From: Ascidia mentula
Lineage: Eukaryota > Chordata > Ascidiacea > Phlebobranchia > Ascidiidae
Assembly: GCA_947561715.1 (NCBI GenBank)
Contig: OX387201.1
Coordinates: 2,436,001 to 2,500,000 of the forward strand
Length of the DNA: 64,000 bases
Reading direction: 5' to 3'
A program made the position numbers and the translations under genes. Within the stretch, counting starts at the first letter, position 1, and every line of letters starts with the position of its first letter. Under the pieces are notes generated by a model. That model did not search any database. It saw nothing but the letters and a program-made list of their open reading frames with translations, and was not told where the DNA came from. Positions 61,701 through 64,000 of this stretch are shown one piece after another.

Positions 61701-64000
61701 GCAGGTACATTGGAAACTGCCATTTGTGTTACTGCAAGTTGCATTGGAATCACAGTTATGTGTGTTTGTGGCGCACTCATTTATATCTAAAAAAAAAATT
61801 TTAATTTATTGTTTGTTGTCAATATATTGTCAATTAAATTTGGTAGTTTGCAGCTTGTGTGGATCTAACGTGACAACACATAATATTACAGTAATTTTTG
61901 TTTAGCAGGATGCTTGATTTTAAGGAAGATAGTCAAAATATTATTATTCTCTGATCTTGTGTCTTCACTGCTATAGACTCTTTTTGGAAACACTGCCTTG
62001 CCATAATGATTTGTTGCAATTGCAATATTTTTTTAATGCTTTACTTGTAATACCATATCTACTATTATCACAAAATTAAGTTACACAGACTGGAGAAAAA
62101 TTCCCTATATTCATGATGCGAGAAGGAGACCTCAATAACATGTTATGCATTTGTTTTTCCACTCTGCTGTTGGATTCCAAGCTAAAGCAAAGAGCATCCG
62201 ACCAAACCTATGATCTTATTTTTTATTGCAATTGGCTCATTTTCTTTTCAACCTTATTGTCAACCTGTGAATCATATTTCAAAATTCTTTGCCACTTGTC
62301 CCTAACGGCAATATTCTAATAATTGGCTGAATAAGTATTGGCAATAGTTGGCAATATGTCAACACAGAAAAAAAGCAGATAAGCTAAATATGAATACCAG
62401 CAGCCATTTAATGACTTTATTCAGCAGAAATCAAATGTGTAATAAAGTCATTAATTTACATTGTGGTCATTAAAATACTACAATCGACAACAAATCATAA
62501 TTTTAAATGTAATGACATAATCCCAATTTTGTTTTGTTATTATCAAGTTAATATCCCTCAATTTTGTTTGATGCAATTCCATTTTTTGCAATAATTCTAG
62601 CATTGTGCACGATTCCAAGTGTTTTTGTAAAATTGAAGCATGCCTACATTTTGTATTTGATGAGGCATATCACTAGTAATAAATCATACAGTTCAATATT
62701 AAATAAATTTGATACGATAGGTAATGTCAAACTATACATATGCAATGATAGCTAACCATTAACAGCAGAGCATGTATCTGATGTCGTTGTCTGATTACTG
62801 CCATCAGCAGCACGAACAGTGGCATTGACTGTAATCATGTATGCCCCAGTTGTCAAGTTTCCAAACTCAACCTGAACAAAAGGTTAAGATAGCATGTAAA
62901 AATTAGGAGATGTGTCAATGCAGAAAAGGTTGCAGCCTGCTTTATTCTGACTAAATCACAATATTTAATAACAGAATTAATATTAATTTTGGTCACAACA
63001 AGCACTTGTTCCGGACAAATAACAGTTTGTATCATTGCTGAAGCAACATAATTCTATTTTAGTGTTGCACCAAATTTTGCAATGTTTATTTCCTGCAAAC
63101 ATCAAAATTCATGCCTAACTACATAAGGGCTGTTGGTAAAAATTTTAGTAAAAAAATTAAAATCGATTTTCATAAACTCTGATGACAAAAGGGTTAAAAA
63201 AAGGATTTTCCAGGGTGCACACCAACTGAGTCTGCACAGGTTGTGTTACATTAATTTCCTCCCTAATATAAAAAAAATATTGATTCACTATGTAGTAAGC
63301 AACTAACAAACAAAAGAGATACCCGATAATTAGTGGAACTGTCCAACATGTTTTCCATCAAAACCATTGTTCTTGTCGTTGTTCCCCCACTTACACTGAT
63401 GGAATACCTTGTAGCTCGAGCAAGAATAGACGGGGAAAATTCAACAATAAGACCAGTTCCATTTGTGAATGAAGTTATATTGAACTGGGAACAGGTGAGT
63501 AGTGGGGGTTCTATGTAATAACATGTGGTTTAAGAATTACATTTTTCTAGAGCGGTGTTTTCTAAAATCTAGAATCAAATTAATTTTTCCTTCAGTATCT
63601 ATTATATTTTTATCGAATCTTTTGGTGCAAGGTTCATACTTCTTGCATTTTTAATATTTACGTGAAATTTTCCCACATGGCAATTGTAAAAAGTTAAGAA
63701 CCATTGATCTAGTGGCCACATACAAACCTCCAAATTTTTAAATTACCTGTTGTAATCAAAATTGAGAACCTATTTGAAGGGTCAGTCATAGACTGTTGTG
63801 CTGAATATAGGCGATCATAAAGGTTTGAACTTACACCACCATTGCAAGTTTCAACCAAGTGGTTTTGTTTGATGGCGTTTATTGTTCCTCTATTTAAAGG
63901 AAAGCTAAAATTTCCAAGACTATCTACAAAACTAGATGTTAATAAAACTTCACTCGGTGAAACATGCAAAACCTTACCTTGGACATGAGAATTGTTAAAT
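49215..64000 (-). CDS. Gene A: giant FN3/cbEGF single-pass membrane protein (5' end outside window)
   Basis: Third and largest paralogue. Exons visible, 5' to 3': beyond 64000-63978, 63923-63747, 63510-63323, 62871-62757, 61786-54101, 54043-53952, 53888-53729, 53313-53162, 52926-52794, 52682-52548, 52374-52267, 52064-51369, 50873-50187, 49732-49623, 49352-49215. Phases match genes B and C exon for exon, and the visible part encodes about 3,530 residues. The order is the end of the unrecognised module (NLYDRLYSA parallels NNYDRRYSA of C), FN3, 64 cbEGFs in one exon, three FN3, ten membrane-proximal cbEGFs, transmembrane exon and tail (RDLYDKLD). By analogy seven exons' worth of N-terminus are missing or partial, so the full protein may be near 3,900 residues. 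Exon 52926-52794 ends in a weak donor (C|GTCAGA). The 3' half is almost identical to gene B. Confidence 0.84.
54101..61786 (-). repeat. Gene A giant exon: 64 tandem cbEGF repeats (120-bp units)
   Basis: The 7,686-nt exon, phase 1 at both ends, holds 62 central units of 40 residues between 41-residue end units. The consensus is DINECDTTAMC or DINECNTTAMC, then DSNATCTNSPGTFQCTC, then NSGFTGNGTFCD. Two zones are visible. The 5' zone (about 56.7-61.8 kb) is almost uniform with GNGTFC. The 3' zone (about 54.2-56.7 kb) has GNGMFC, GNGIFC or GNGKFC and TNTPGTF variants. Each unit keeps calcium-binding, hydroxylation and O-fucose signatures and two or three N-glycosylation sequons. The first unit (ATNTHNCDSNATC) parallels the first units of B and C. 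Copy number should be treated cautiously because arrays this uniform are easily mis-assembled. Confidence 0.95.
59041..61080 (-). repeat. 1,200-bp higher-order periodicity in the gene A array
   Basis: Seven consecutive units at 59041-59880 recur in the same variant order at 60241-61080, ten units (1,200 bp) away. Markers include two adjacent GACACAAGT (CVNS) units, a unique CCAGGATT (CNPGF) unit and a TTTCCAGTAT (GYTG) unit. Only a few differences are seen, for example at 59679 and in the last base of two lines. Confidence 0.85.
61787..62756. other. Gene A intron before the giant exon
   Basis: A 970-bp AT-rich intron with no recognisable gene, element or repeat. The corresponding introns of C (26806-27267) and B (42607-43064) are about 460 bp, are close to each other in sequence and show no obvious similarity to this one. 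Confidence 0.6.

Noticed and set aside
22000-61786. 120-bp repeats as a CRISPR array or satellite
   Set aside because: There are no spacers. The repeats are coding, in frame, within spliced genes of a eukaryote.
54757-61905. Long plus-strand open frames over the gene A array (up to 318 codons)
   Set aside because: The unit length (120) is a multiple of three, so any frame without a stop in one unit stays open across the array. The translations have no cysteine pattern and are antisense shadows.
15839-64000. The three genes as a trans-spliced operon
   Set aside because: Spacers of about 2.3 kb and a signal-peptide exon with its own upstream region in each gene argue for separate transcription.

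Overview
The window comes from a compact, AT-rich metazoan genome. It carries the N-terminal exon of a Myc gene, followed by three tandem, many-exon genes for giant single-pass membrane proteins. Every splice junction I could read has GT..AG ends, and most introns are 0.05-0.6 kb. A chordate-type Myc (Myc boxes I and II), this gene density and an intronic 16-mer resembling the Ciona spliced leader suggest an invertebrate chordate, probably a tunicate such as Ciona. That taxonomic call is inference. All recognised host genes lie on the minus strand.

Region 1 (1-466, upstream DNA to about 15.8 kb): the first coding exon of Myc runs off the left edge. Upstream of it lie about 15 kb in which I see no convincing protein-coding exon. 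That stretch holds candidate promoter and E2F-like sites, a perfect 30-bp inverted repeat, a SINE-like tract and a hairpin-forming tract.

Region 2 (15.8-64 kb): three paralogous genes, called here C (15839-31104), B (33358-46830) and A (49215 to beyond the right edge). They share one exon plan. In order it is: signal-peptide exon; two fibronectin type III (FN3) domains; an unrecognised module on three exons; one FN3; one giant exon of tandem calcium-binding EGF (cbEGF) repeats; three FN3 domains; two exons of membrane-proximal cbEGFs; a transmembrane exon; a short cytoplasmic tail. Most FN3 domains are split over two exons. I could follow all 21 coding exons of C and B with consistent phase, giving predicted proteins of 2,824 and 2,841 residues. 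The visible part of A encodes about 3,530 residues. The giant exons are uninterrupted arrays of 120-bp units: 40 cbEGFs in C, 38 in B and 64 in A. Each array is homogenised to its own consensus and contains recent multi-unit duplications.

Gene B looks like a product of a recent tandem duplication of about 16 kb. Its 5' half, introns and upstream spacer match gene C. Its 3' half, introns and downstream spacer match gene A. The switch lies inside the EGF array. The proteins probably act as very long, heavily glycosylated cell-surface rods with small tyrosine-containing tails; ligand and role are unknown. Mobile-element traces include a 1.8-kb TIR element in a gene C intron, hAT-like MITEs in the same intron of C and B, and a poly(A)-only insertion in the C-B spacer.
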